NCBI RefSeq assembly: GCF_003864255.1
Contig: NZ_QWEZ01000001.1
Location: 682,001-746,000, forward strand
Direction of reading: 5' to 3'
Origin: Aestuariirhabdus litorea
Lineage (GTDB): Bacteria > Pseudomonadota > Gammaproteobacteria > Pseudomonadales > Aestuariirhabdaceae
DNA length: 64,000 bases
Below the pieces are notes generated by a model. It was given only the letters and a program-made list of their open reading frames with translations. It did not search any database and was not told the origin of the DNA. Positions 47,102 to 56,055 of the stretch are shown in pieces; the first letter of the stretch is position 1; every line of letters begins with the position of its first letter. Position numbers and translations under genes: made by a program.

Positions 47102-48148
47102 ATGAAAGTTGATTTCCATCTCGATAAGCAGCTAAACCCGACCTCCGAACAGGGTATGCGGGTAATGTATGGCCAAGCCAAGCGGGGGGGCTATCGATTG
47201 CGTTGGTACCTGACACTGGCGCTGGTTATCAGCCCGTTGCTGGCGATGGCCTATTACCTGTTTCGAAGCTATGTGATGGTTATCGCGTTGGGAGTGGTGA
47301 CCACCGAGCCGGTCACTATCACGGCAACCAACGATGGTGTTGTCGATACAGTGCGGGTGCGGGTTGGGGAGACGGTAGCGGAGGGGGATACGCTGTTAAG
47401 TATGAATAACCCGGTACTCTCCGCTGAAATTAATTTTCTAGAAAATGAGCTTTCATCACTCAATAAGCGACTGGCCAACTCGACACTGGAGAATCTCGCT
47501 ATCTATCAAGAGGCCATTGATGATGCGAAAAATAACCTTGCGGTGATGTCCACCATTCGGGAGCGCTACGATACCTATCGCTCCTCTGGCAAGGTATCCG
47601 ATGTGGATTACGCCTCGGTGATCAGTGTCCACAGCCAGGCGGAGCAGTTGCTGAACAGCAGTACGGTTGACTATCACCGGGCCCGGATTGAAAACGAGGT
47701 GCGCAGAACCGCTGGTTCCATCGCCCAGGCCCAACGCCAATTGATGGGCAACCTGGTGGTTAAAAAAGCACAATACAATAGCCTCAACATCGTTACCCCT
47801 TACGGCGGCTATGTGGTGGATGTGGAAGCCTCGGTGGGTCGCCGGGTCTTTGTGGGTGACCCCCTGATAACCGTGTCTCGCCATATACAGCCCAAGGTCA
47901 TGGCCTATCTGAACCCCCGCCACCTCGATAAAGCCAAGCGTGGCAGCCAGGTGCGGGTGACATTCCCGGATGGGCGCCGCTACGGGGCAACGGTAACGGA
48001 GGATATCGAGATGACCAGCCGCCTGCCGAGCTCCCTGAGCAAGCCCTTTGAAGGGCAACCGGCGTTGCTTAAAGTCACCCTCACCCTGGATGAGCCGCTC
48101 CAAAAGGGAATGTGGGTAGAGGGTATCCCGGTCGAGGTTATTTTTTGA
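47102..48148 (+). CDS. Membrane-anchored HlyD/Alg44-like periplasmic adaptor
   Basis: Protein of 348 residues: short cytoplasmic tail, one membrane helix (about 34-56), a biotinyl-lipoyl-like half (VVDTVRVRVGETVAEGDTLL), a coiled-coil hairpin (about 110-205), the second lipoyl half (IVTPYGGYVVDVEASVGRRVFVGDPL) and a beta-barrel end. This is the membrane-fusion-protein plan, as in the periplasmic part of Alg44. Unlike Alg44, the tail before the helix is only ~33 residues and has no PilZ domain. Follows the synthase by 2 bp. Likely guides the nascent polymer across the periplasm. Confidence 0.85.
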   Translation: MKVDFHLDKQLNPTSEQGMRVMYGQAKRGGYRLRWYLTLALVISPLLAMAYYLFRSYVMVIALGVVTTEPVTITATNDGVVDTVRVRVGETVAEGDTLLSMNNPVLSAEINFLENELSSLNKRLANSTLENLAIYQEAIDDAKNNLAVMSTIRERYDTYRSSGKVSDVDYASVISVHSQAEQLLNSSTVDYHRARIENEVRRTAGSIAQAQRQLMGNLVVKKAQYNSLNIVTPYGGYVVDVEASVGRRVFVGDPLITVSRHIQPKVMAYLNPRHLDKAKRGSQVRVTFPDGRRYGATVTEDIEMTSRLPSSLSKPFEGQPALLKVTLTLDEPLQKGMWVEGIPVEVIF

Positions 48149-48289
48149 TCCCCGTGCCGGCCAGAGCTATAAGGTCCTGAGGGAAGCGCGTTATGCAGCC
48201 CCGGCCATAGAGCCTTGGGCCCCAGGCGCTCAGCAGGCAGCCCCGCATTGTGCGGATGTTAGAGTCGAGTGGAAAACAAGGGGGTGGCC

Positions 48290-48676
48290 ATGACAGCCAT
48301 CAGTCTACTGTCACGGGTATGGATCTGCTCGGTGCTGATAGCGGGCGGGGTGTGCGCGGCAGAGCCCCCCGCGGTCAGTGACTTTCGCTTCCCTCTGCCG
48401 GGGGAGTCCACCGTCAAGCCCACCCCCATCGATGAGCTGAACCGCTCCGGCCTCCAGCCACCCCCGTCCCCGGTTGTGGGTGAACCCCATGCGCCGGTCA
48501 TCGAAGGCAGTGGCGCAAGCAGAGGCCAGACCGACAGCCTGGGGCAGGCGATCAGCCCCGCCGGCAAGGTGCTGGGCACGGTGGATTCGCTGGGTCGTGT
48601 GATTGAACCCGGTAGCGGGGCGATTCGTGGGCAGACCCCAGCTGCTGGCCAGCCCCTGCGCCCTCTCGTAAAATAA
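48290..48676 (+). CDS. Small secreted protein of unknown function
   Basis: Protein of 128 residues with a signal peptide (cleaved near VCAA, about 24). The mature part is rich in Pro, Gly and Ser and predicted disordered, with two loosely repeated units (GSGASRGQTDSLGQAISPAG and GSGAIRGQTPAAGQPL). No family recognised. The ATG at 48290 is chosen for AAGGGGGTGG upstream. It lies 141 bp after the HlyD-like gene and 21 bp before the DUF3524 gene, so it could belong to either. Confidence 0.65.
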   Translation: MTAISLLSRVWICSVLIAGGVCAAEPPAVSDFRFPLPGESTVKPTPIDELNRSGLQPPPSPVVGEPHAPVIEGSGASRGQTDSLGQAISPAGKVLGTVDSLGRVIEPGSGAIRGQTPAAGQPLRPLVK

Positions 48677-48697
48677 CCTCTTTTTCAGGGGGTTCCG

Positions 48698-49798
48698 ATG
48701 AAGGTGCTGTTGTTGTCGGCCTATGACGCCGTCAGTCATCGCTATTGGCGGCAAGGGCTGGTGGCTCAGTTCCCCCAGTGGAACTGGACAGAGCTGGTGC
48801 TTCCGGCACGCCATTTCAGTTGGCGAGTTCGCGGCAACAGCCTGAGCTGGGGGCTGGGACAGCAGGATCTGCTCAATCGCCACTACGACCTGGTGGTCGC
48901 CACCTCCATGACCGACCTCTCGACCCTGCGTGGGCTGGTACCCCGGCTGGCCTCGATCCCCACCCTGGTCTATTTCCATGAAAACCAGTTTGCCTACCCC
49001 CTGAGTGATCAGCGCACCCATTCGGCGGTGGAGTTGCAGATGCTCAATCTCTACACCGCACTGGCGGCGGACCGGGTACTGTTCAACAGCCACTACAACC
49101 GCACCAGCTTTCTCGACGGGGTCAGTGCCCTGTTGACGCGTCTGCCTGACCACGTGCCTGCCGGCGTGCGCGAGCGCCTGGAGGTTCACTCCTCGGTGCT
49201 GGCTGTGCCGCTTGTCGAGGAACCTGGTCCCGCCTGCGTACCGGACTGGGGCGGTGAGGCCGGTGCCCTGCGGCTGGTGTGGGCGGCGCGTTGGGAGTAT
49301 GACAAGGGACCCGATCGGTTGCTGGCGGTCCTGCGGCGGCTCGAACAGCGAGGGCGGCCCTACCGCCTTTGCATCATGGGGGAGCGGTTTCGGCGGGTGC
49401 CGGAGGCGTTTGATACCATCGCTCGAGACTTCGGCCATCGACTGGCGCAGTTCGGTTTCGCTGAGTGTCGCGAGCAGTACCTGGGCTGGCTCGCCTCGGC
49501 CCAGTTTTTCCTCTCTACCTCCCTGCACGAGTTTCAGGGGGTGGCGGCGCTGGAGGCGGTGCAGCAGGGCTGTGTCCCGCTATTGCCGAACCGGCTGGCC
49601 TATCCGGAACTGGTGCCTTCCCGTTATCTCTACACCGGCAACCCGGGGGATATCGATGCGGAGGCCGAGGCAGTGGTGGAGCGGCTGTTGCAGCTGGCGC
49701 AGGAAAAAGCAGGCGCCCCCGATGTGAGTGCTTTGGGGTGGGGTGCGATGGCCGACGCTTATCGTGACCAGCTTGAGGGGATAGCGGGGCGCGGCTAG
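48698..49798 (+). CDS. DUF3524 glycosyltransferase (tRNA-queuosine mannosyltransferase type)
   Basis: GT-B fold protein of 366 residues. The N-terminal DUF3524 domain has PARHFSWRVRGNSLSW, LVVATSMTDLSTLRGLVP and YFHENQFAYPLS, which mark the GTDC1/QTMAN family. The C-terminal half has a GT4-like donor-binding region (WAARWEYDKGPDRLL and STSLHEFQGVAALEAVQQG with the nucleotide-sugar Glu). In animals this family adds mannose to queuosine in tRNA-Asp; in bacteria the substrate is less certain. Neighbouring exopolysaccharide genes make a polysaccharide role possible. Converges with the next gene, overlapping by 4 bp. Confidence 0.82.
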   Translation: MKVLLLSAYDAVSHRYWRQGLVAQFPQWNWTELVLPARHFSWRVRGNSLSWGLGQQDLLNRHYDLVVATSMTDLSTLRGLVPRLASIPTLVYFHENQFAYPLSDQRTHSAVELQMLNLYTALAADRVLFNSHYNRTSFLDGVSALLTRLPDHVPAGVRERLEVHSSVLAVPLVEEPGPACVPDWGGEAGALRLVWAARWEYDKGPDRLLAVLRRLEQRGRPYRLCIMGERFRRVPEAFDTIARDFGHRLAQFGFAECREQYLGWLASAQFFLSTSLHEFQGVAALEAVQQGCVPLLPNRLAYPELVPSRYLYTGNPGDIDAEAEAVVERLLQLAQEKAGAPDVSALGWGAMADAYRDQLEGIAGRG

Positions 49799-50868
49799 CG
49801 GTAGCGCTGGGCCCAGGCGAGCATGAGCGGCAGCAGAGCACTCATCAACAGCATGCGGGTAATCTGGTGCCCTGCCACGAAGGTTGCGTCAACATCCAGG
49901 CTCAGGGCGATAGCGATCATTACCTCGATACCGCCCGGCGCATAGGCCAGCAGGGCCTGCAGCAGCGGTACCCCCAACAGGGTGCTGAGCAGGAGGGCGA
50001 AGAGGGTGGTGATGCACAGAGTGACCACCAGCCCCACCAACGCGTTGCCCAGAACGGGGATCATCGCCTTGAGGTCGATGCCGGCCAACCGGGCTCCGAG
50101 ACTGGTGCCCAACAGCAGCAGGATAAAGGTAAACAGCAGCGGAGGGATGCTGACCTCCCAGCCGAGGCCGAAACGGGCCAGCAGGGTGGCCAGCAGGCCG
50201 CCGACCAGCATGGGCGCGGGTGCCCGCAGTTTGGCGGCGAGACGACCGCACAGGAAGGCGGCTACCAGGGTCACCAGTAGCGTCAGGCTAGGGATATTGG
50301 CCTCCAGACCGGTGGTCGCCACCGGCTGCAGCGGAAAGATCAGCGGCAGGCAGCTGACCAGGAAGATCAGGCGAACGCTGTGGACGAAGGCGATACGCTC
50401 CGCCCTGAGGCCCGACTCCAGGGCAAACATCATGATGATCGCCAGATTGCCGGGAATGGCACTGAGCAGAGCGTCCTCCCGTCGCCACAGGCAGCGGCGC
50501 CGGTAGTAGAGGTAGAGGATCGACATCAGGCAGGCCAGCATCAGCAGCATCAGGGCCAGGCTGATCCCCCAGTGGGGCAGCTGCTCCAGCAACCGGTGGT
50601 TGATACTGGACGCAATGGAGATACCCAGCAGCAGCCCGATCAGGGGTGCGGTGGCGCTGGGCATCTGCAGGGGAAGCCCGCCAATAACACCTGCCAATAC
50701 CAGGAACAAGGGGCCCAGCAACCAGCCGGAGGGTAACCCCAGAAGCTGGGCAAGCGCCCCCCCCGCCACCCCGGTGGCCAGGGTGACCAGAATCCAGCGG
50801 TAGCGGGTGGGTGCCGTTGGAGGCTGGGTGCCATCTGCGGTCTGGGGGGTGACAGGGGGGCGCTCCAT
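49795..50868 (-). CDS. AbrB family membrane protein (PF05145)
   Basis: Polytopic membrane protein of 357 residues with ten or more hydrophobic segments in two repeated halves (LLGLPSGWLLGPLFLVLAGVIGG and a similar LRAPAPMLVGGLLATLLARFG). This family is named AbrB through an early misannotation and is often encoded beside tripartite tricarboxylate transporters. Function unknown; a transport role is inferred. It begins 6 bp after the tctA stop, so it is part of the tct operon. ATG at 50868 is preferred over a TTG one codon earlier. Confidence 0.85.
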   Translation of the reverse strand: MERPPVTPQTADGTQPPTAPTRYRWILVTLATGVAGGALAQLLGLPSGWLLGPLFLVLAGVIGGLPLQMPSATAPLIGLLLGISIASSINHRLLEQLPHWGISLALMLLMLACLMSILYLYYRRRCLWRREDALLSAIPGNLAIIMMFALESGLRAERIAFVHSVRLIFLVSCLPLIFPLQPVATTGLEANIPSLTLLVTLVAAFLCGRLAAKLRAPAPMLVGGLLATLLARFGLGWEVSIPPLLFTFILLLLGTSLGARLAGIDLKAMIPVLGNALVGLVVTLCITTLFALLLSTLLGVPLLQALLAYAPGGIEVMIAIALSLDVDATFVAGHQITRMLLMSALLPLMLAWAQRYR

Positions 50869-50874
50869 CAAGAC

Positions 50875-52395
50875 TTACTCATCCACCTCGGGTAGCAGGC
50901 GCTTCAGTCCCTGCTTGCGCCGCCGGGCAACGTAAGGGATCACCAGGGCGGCAACCGAGGCCAGGGCCAGCGAGTAGGTGATGGGGCCGTTGAGCAAAAT
51001 GCTCCAGTCGCCGCCACTGATGGAGAGTGCGCGTCGCAGGTTCTCCTCCAGTACCTCACCCAGCACCAGGCCGAGGATGACGGGAGCCAGGGAGAAGTGC
51101 AGCTTGCGCAAAATAAAGCCGAACAGTCCCAGCAGCACCATGAAGTAGAGATCGAAACTGTCACCGTGGATCGAGTAGATACCCACGAAGGTCAGCATCA
51201 CAATCACCGGCACCAGGTAAGCCTGGCGGATAGAGAGCAGGCGTACAAAGAGGCCGATCAATGGCAGGTTCATCACCAACAGGGCGAGGTTACCCACAAA
51301 CATGGAGGCGATCAGGCCCCAGGCGATCTCCGGCCGCTGCTCGAACAGCATAGGGCCCGGGGTGATGTTGAACATCAGCAGGGCCCCCAGCAGGATCGCG
51401 GTGGTGCCGCTACCGGGAATGCCGAGGGTCAGCATGGGAACCATGGCACCGGCGGCAGAGGCGTTGTTGGCCGCTTCCGGCGCCGCCAGGCCGCGGATAT
51501 CCCCCTTGCCGAACTGATCGTCGTGGCCTTCGGCAAAGCGCTTCTCGGTACCATAGGCCACCGCGCTGGCGATGGAGGCACCGGTTCCGGGCAGTACGCC
51601 GATCAGGAACCCGATGATGGAAGAGCGCAGGATCACCCAGCGCACCTTGATCAGGTCGGCGAGGGAGACAAAGCTTTTACCAACCGGCGTCAGGGCCAGG
51701 TCGTTTTTAGCCCACTGCTCCAGCAGGACCAGCACTTCGCTGATGGCGAACACCCCGATCACCACCACCAGGAAATCGACGCCGTCAAAGAAGTTGGGGA
51801 TCCCCAGGGTGAAACGCAGCACCCCGGTGCCGGAGTCAACGCCAACGGTGGCCAGCAGCAGTCCGATCAGCGTACCGATCAGGGTCTTGGCCGGACGGCT
51901 ACCGACCATGGTGGCCAGGCAGGTGAAGGCAAACACCATCAGCAACACGTACTCGGAGGGGCCGAAGCGGATAGCCAGCTGGCTGAGCAGGGGCGCCAGT
52001 GCCACCATCAGCAGCAGGGCCGCGATACTGCCGGCAAAGGAGGCGACCGCCGACAGCGCCAGGGCGCGACCGCCTTCGCCCCGTTTGGCCATGGGGTAGC
52101 CATCGAGGGTGGTCATGATGGCGCCGGCATCACCGGGTACGTTCAGCAGGATGCTGGAGATACGGCCGCCGTACTCGGCGCCGTAGTAAACCCCGGCCAG
52201 AAGAATCAGTGCTGACTCCGGCGGCAGGCCAATGGCGTAGGCCAGTGGCAGCAGGATAGCCACGCCGTTGATGGGGCCAATGCCGGGGAGCGAGCCGATC
52301 AGGGTGCCCGAAAAGCAGCCCAGAATCACCAGCATCAGGTTGAGGGGGGTCAGGGCAACCGCAAAACCGGTCGCCAAATGGGATAGCACATCCAT
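50875..52395 (-). CDS. tctA: Tripartite tricarboxylate transporter large permease TctA
   Basis: Twelve-helix permease of 506 residues. Family signatures include GSLPGIGPINGVAILLPLAY, SSILLNVPGDAGAIMTTLDGYPMAKRG and GVLPGTGASIASAVAYG, plus GIPGSGTTAILLGALL. With TctB and the periplasmic TctC it imports citrate or another carboxylate using an ion gradient. It lies 3 bp after tctB. The cargo is not deducible. Confidence 0.95.
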   Translation of the reverse strand: MDVLSHLATGFAVALTPLNLMLVILGCFSGTLIGSLPGIGPINGVAILLPLAYAIGLPPESALILLAGVYYGAEYGGRISSILLNVPGDAGAIMTTLDGYPMAKRGEGGRALALSAVASFAGSIAALLLMVALAPLLSQLAIRFGPSEYVLLMVFAFTCLATMVGSRPAKTLIGTLIGLLLATVGVDSGTGVLRFTLGIPNFFDGVDFLVVVIGVFAISEVLVLLEQWAKNDLALTPVGKSFVSLADLIKVRWVILRSSIIGFLIGVLPGTGASIASAVAYGTEKRFAEGHDDQFGKGDIRGLAAPEAANNASAAGAMVPMLTLGIPGSGTTAILLGALLMFNITPGPMLFEQRPEIAWGLIASMFVGNLALLVMNLPLIGLFVRLLSIRQAYLVPVIVMLTFVGIYSIHGDSFDLYFMVLLGLFGFILRKLHFSLAPVILGLVLGEVLEENLRRALSISGGDWSILLNGPITYSLALASVAALVIPYVARRRKQGLKRLLPEVDE

Positions 52396-52398
52396 GGA

Positions 52399-52845
52399 TC
52401 AGCCTCCAAACAGGGTTCCAAGAGGCACATTGAGCTGTAGCGCCGAGGTGAGCAGAAAGTAGCTGAGAACGCTCATTACCAGGGCGTAGGCGCCGGCTTT
52501 GAGGGGCTTTTGCCCGAACGCCCAGCAAAAATAGCCGCCGACCAGAGTGGTGGCGATGATAAACCCTGCCGGTTCATAGAGGCGTGCGTACAGGTACATG
52601 GCCACCAGGGCACTGCCCAGCTTCAGTAACAGAGAACCGGAGGGCTTCCAGCTATCCGCATCGGGCTTGATCAGCAGCCACAGGCAGCTAATGGCCAGCA
52701 GTGTAGCAAGGATGATGGGAAAGGCTTTGGGGCCCAGGGGCTCGTATTGGAAGGGTACCTCGATGGCCAGTGCTGCCCAGACAACCAGTCCGGACAGCAG
52801 CAGGCCTGTACCCGCGAAGATGCGGTCGTACACGGCTATTCTCAC
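52399..52845 (-). CDS. tctB: Tripartite tricarboxylate transporter small subunit TctB
   Basis: Small membrane protein of 148 residues with four helices, DUF1468 type (RIFAGTGLLLSGLVVWAALA, GPKAFPIILATLLAISCLWLL). GTG start at 52845 overlaps the tctC stop (GTGA), so translation is coupled. TctB sequence is weakly conserved, but position and topology identify it. Confidence 0.9.
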   Translation of the reverse strand: MRIAVYDRIFAGTGLLLSGLVVWAALAIEVPFQYEPLGPKAFPIILATLLAISCLWLLIKPDADSWKPSGSLLLKLGSALVAMYLYARLYEPAGFIIATTLVGGYFCWAFGQKPLKAGAYALVMSVLSYFLLTSALQLNVPLGTLFGG

Positions 52846-53819
52846 TTAATCAGTCCAGCTTCCCTGGCGAGCTCACGCATGTATCCCACACGCTGCTTGA
52901 CCAGGGCGTCGAACTCTTCACCCTGCATTTTGAACGGCAGCAGCCCCTTGTCAGCCACGACCTGGAGGAACTGGTCGCTCTGGTAGGCTTTGGCGAACTG
53001 GCCGGCCCAGTACTGGTAGGCTTCGTCGCTCACCTCCGGTCCCATGTAAAAACCGCGCAGAATCGCCCACTCGGCGTCAAAACCCTGCTCCTTGGCGGTG
53101 GGGATTGCGCTGAACTCGCCATCCAGGCGCTCAGGTGCCATCACACCCAACATTTTCAGCTTACCCGCCTCGAGCTGGCCCACCATCTCACCCACGTCAC
53201 CGGGGTAGATCTGGATGTGACCGCCCAGCAGTGCGGCGATCGCTTCACCGCCCCCTTCGTAAGCGACATAGCGCATCTTCTTGGGGTCCACACCGGAGGA
53301 TTTCATCAGGATAGCGGCCTTCATCCAATCCTGGCTTCCCACGCCACCGCCGGCACCCAGAACGAACTTGGTGGGATCGGCTTGTACCGCCTTGACCAGG
53401 TCCGCCAGGTTGTTCCAGGGTGCGTCGGCCTTGACAATAATGGCACCGTAATCGACCCCGGCGGCCCCGACCCAGCGTACGCTGTTTTCATCCAACGCCT
53501 GGCCGAACTTGCCCTGGGCGATGTTCAGCAGGGAGCCTGAGCTGAAGGCCACCAGGGTATCGTTGTCGCCCCGGCGGTTGGCGTTGATGTGATTGTAGGC
53601 GACGGCTCCCACGCCTCCGGGCATGAAGGTCACGGCCATCGGGGTGGGCAGCAGGCCGGCATCGGCAAATCCGTTGGATACGATTCGGCAGGTCAGGTCA
53701 AAACCACCGCCGGGTTTGGCGGGGGCGATACAGCCGGGTTTGCTGGGTTCATAGGCCAGTGCGCTGAGTGAGCTGCACAGACCCAGGGCCAGAGCCAGTG
53801 CTCGTGATTTGAAGGTCAT
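52842..53819 (-). CDS. tctC: Tripartite tricarboxylate transporter substrate-binding protein TctC
   Basis: Periplasmic receptor of 325 residues. Signal peptide (cleaved after ALA, about 22), then the Bug/TctC pattern: CIAPAKPGGGFDLTCRIV near the N-terminus, GVGAVAYNHINANRRGD, and a carboxylate-binding GSQDWMKA. It delivers the substrate to TctAB. ATG at 53819 begins the signal peptide. First gene of the tctCBA-abrB operon, divergent from tctDE across 183 bp. Confidence 0.93.
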   Translation of the reverse strand: MTFKSRALALALGLCSSLSALAYEPSKPGCIAPAKPGGGFDLTCRIVSNGFADAGLLPTPMAVTFMPGGVGAVAYNHINANRRGDNDTLVAFSSGSLLNIAQGKFGQALDENSVRWVGAAGVDYGAIIVKADAPWNNLADLVKAVQADPTKFVLGAGGGVGSQDWMKAAILMKSSGVDPKKMRYVAYEGGGEAIAALLGGHIQIYPGDVGEMVGQLEAGKLKMLGVMAPERLDGEFSAIPTAKEQGFDAEWAILRGFYMGPEVSDEAYQYWAGQFAKAYQSDQFLQVVADKGLLPFKMQGEEFDALVKQRVGYMRELAREAGLIK

Positions 53820-53898
53820 CGTATTTTCTCCAGTGATATTTATTGTTGTGCTCTCCCCCTGCGCGTACAGGGGTTGAATCTGGAGGCTAACCCAGTTA

Positions 53899-53918
53899 CC
53901 TGACAGCATCCTGACAGC
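53899..53918. promoter_or_regulatory. Direct repeats, candidate TctD operator
   Basis: CCTGACAGC occurs twice with start points 11 bp apart, about one helical turn, which is how OmpR-family response regulators bind. It lies in the divergent tctC/tctD gap, 80 bp from tctC and about 85 bp from tctD. The binding protein is inferred. Confidence 0.5.
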
Positions 53919-54002
53919 GAATCGATTTCTTTTTGGTGAGCGTGGCCAGCAATTGTGGTCGAATAGGGGCTGAGCGCAAACGGAGTGTGATCGGGGCGGT
54001 AG

Positions 54003-54671
54003 ATGCGTATATTGCTGGTTGAGGATAACGAACCCCTGGCCGAGGCTACCCAGGAGTATTTCCGGGATCAGGGGCACCCGCTGGACTGGTGTGGCTCCGC
54101 CGAGTCGGCGGAGGGGCTGCTGGCGCACCAGGGGTTTGACCTGTTGATTCTCGATATCAACCTGCCGGGCAAGAGCGGATTCCAGCTGTTGCAGCAGCTT
54201 CGCAGCCGAGGCGACTCGGTTCCGGTATTGGTGTTGACGGCGCGGGCCGAGGTGGATGACCGGGTCAGCGCCCTGGATCTGGGAGCCGACGATTACCTGG
54301 TCAAGCCCTTCGATTTTCGCGAACTGATCGCCCGCTGCCGGGCGCTGCTGCGGCGCCAGCAGGGGGTAAGCAGCAGTGAGTTGGTGTGCGGCAACCTGGT
54401 CTATAACAGTGCTACCAGCAGTCTGCGCATCGGAAGCGAAGCGGTTGAGCTTCGGCTACGGGAGAGCCAGCTGCTGGAGCTTTTCCTGGGCAGCCTGGAC
54501 CGGATCCTGACCAAGGAGCACATCGCCAACCAGCTCTATCGTTTTGACGAGGCCTATACCCCCAATGCGGTTGAGCAGACCCTGACCCGGTTGCGAAAAA
54601 AACTGCAGGGCTCGGTCCTGCACATTAAAACGGTTCGAGGGTTGGGCTACCTGGCGCATGTTGATGACTGA
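54003..54671 (+). CDS. tctD: Response regulator TctD
   Basis: OmpR-family regulator of 222 residues. Receiver domain 1-120 with phospho-accepting Asp51 (LLILDINLPGKSG), Asp8 and the Lys of LVKPFDF; winged-helix DNA-binding domain 125-222 (VEQTLTRLRKKL, IKTVRGLGYLA). It should activate the divergent tctCBA operon when phosphorylated by the adjacent kinase. Its end overlaps the kinase start by 14 bp. Confidence 0.93.
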   Translation: MRILLVEDNEPLAEATQEYFRDQGHPLDWCGSAESAEGLLAHQGFDLLILDINLPGKSGFQLLQQLRSRGDSVPVLVLTARAEVDDRVSALDLGADDYLVKPFDFRELIARCRALLRRQQGVSSSELVCGNLVYNSATSSLRIGSEAVELRLRESQLLELFLGSLDRILTKEHIANQLYRFDEAYTPNAVEQTLTRLRKKLQGSVLHIKTVRGLGYLAHVDD

Positions 54672-56055
54672 GCTTAACCGCTACTCCCTGCGCTGGCGCT
54701 TGTTGGCCGGCACCGCGGGACTTCTGGGGGGCATGCTGGTGGTGCTCTGTATCGCGGTATGGCAGTACGCCAACCGTGCCGCCGACCTCTCCTATGACCG
54801 CCTCCTGACCGGAGCGGCGCTGGCGATCCTCGAGCGGGTGCGCAACCACGAAGGGCGGGTGGAGCTCGACCTTCCCTACGCCGCGCTGGAAATTCTGGAG
54901 CTGGCCCCGCAAGATAAGGTCTATTACCGCCTGTCTGGCCCCGACGGCTCGGTGCTCACCGGCTACGAGCAGCTACCCGGTCCGGATCACTACACCCCCT
55001 CCGCGACCCCCCATTTTTACAACACCCGGTTTCTGGGTGAACCCCTGCGTGTTTTGGTGGTGAGTAAGCCCATGGCGGGCTTTGGCCTCGATGGCTGGGT
55101 GCAGCTTTACCTGGCCCACGGACGCCAGGCGCGCACTGAGCTGAGTAAGGAGATTCTCATCGGGGAGGTGGTCGTCCTGGCGCTGGTGGTGCTGATCGCG
55201 TTGTGCTGTCTGGGTTATGGCATTAGCCGTACCCTGCGCCCCCTGCGCCATCTCTCCCGCGAGCTTGCACGCCGCTCCCCCTCGGAACTGTCCCCGATCT
55301 CGGGAACCGGGATTCGAGAGGTGGAGCCGCTGGTGGAGGCGATTGAGCTCTACCGCTCGCGCCTGCAGCTGAGCCTGGCCAATATGCAGGGGTTTATCGC
55401 TGACGCCTCCCACCAGATACGAACCGCCCTCAGCGCCATGCAGGCCGAACTCGATATCGCCGAGTACAAGCAGGAGGAGGCGGACCAGCTCCGGGCCCGC
55501 ATGAAGACCCTGCGTCACCAGCACCGCCGTCTCAGTCGCCTGACCAACCAGCTGCTGGCCCACGCCCTGGTGACCCACCGCCGTGACGCCCTGGAGCACG
55601 CCACGTTCAACCTCAATGAGCTGTTACAGGAGGTGTTGACCGAAGTGGTGCGGGACTACGCCCACACCGCGGTGGAGTTCAGCTACAGTGCCAGCGCCGA
55701 TAACAGCTTTCTGCAGGGCGACAGTATCAGCCTCAAGGAGGCGGTCAGGAATCTGCTGGATAACGCGCTGAAATATGGCCCCCCCGACAACAGCATCAGT
55801 CTCTCCCTGGATCATGAGGGGGGGGACCTCCGGGTTCTGGTGGAGGATCGTGGGCCCGGTATAGCCCCAGAGGACCGCGCGCGGGCGCTGGAGCGTTTTG
55901 GCCGCCTGGGGACGGCTAACGCCATGGGCTCGGGGCTGGGGTTGTCGATCGTGAAAACGGTGGTCGAGGCCCATGGCGGTCGCATTGCCCTGCTTGCTGC
56001 TGAGCCGGTGGGGCTGCGGGTGGAGTTGAGGTTTCCCCAGAGGAGAAGCGGATGA
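54658..56055 (+). CDS. tctE: Sensor histidine kinase TctE
   Basis: Inner-membrane kinase of 465 residues. Membrane helices about 15-37 and 165-190 flank a periplasmic sensor domain (38-164). A HAMP-like linker is followed by the dimerisation domain with His252 (ASHQIRTALSAMQ) and an ATPase domain with N-box RNLLDNALKYGP, G1 EDRGPGIAPEDR and G2 GSGLGLSIVK. Phosphorylates TctD. ATG codons at 54658 and 54664 are both possible. The stop overlaps the next start (ATGA). Confidence 0.93.
   Translation: MLMTELNRYSLRWRLLAGTAGLLGGMLVVLCIAVWQYANRAADLSYDRLLTGAALAILERVRNHEGRVELDLPYAALEILELAPQDKVYYRLSGPDGSVLTGYEQLPGPDHYTPSATPHFYNTRFLGEPLRVLVVSKPMAGFGLDGWVQLYLAHGRQARTELSKEILIGEVVVLALVVLIALCCLGYGISRTLRPLRHLSRELARRSPSELSPISGTGIREVEPLVEAIELYRSRLQLSLANMQGFIADASHQIRTALSAMQAELDIAEYKQEEADQLRARMKTLRHQHRRLSRLTNQLLAHALVTHRRDALEHATFNLNELLQEVLTEVVRDYAHTAVEFSYSASADNSFLQGDSISLKEAVRNLLDNALKYGPPDNSISLSLDHEGGDLRVLVEDRGPGIAPEDRARALERFGRLGTANAMGSGLGLSIVKTVVEAHGGRIALLAAEPVGLRVELRFPQRRSG

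Noticed and set aside
48290-49798. Secreted protein and DUF3524 gene as certain members of the exopolysaccharide operon
   Set aside because: A 141-bp gap follows the adaptor gene, and the DUF3524 family has a known tRNA link, so membership is not supported.
51097-52215. 372-residue open frame on the plus strand
   Set aside because: Antisense to tctA; Gln/His/Gly-rich translation is a reading-frame shadow of hydrophobic codons.
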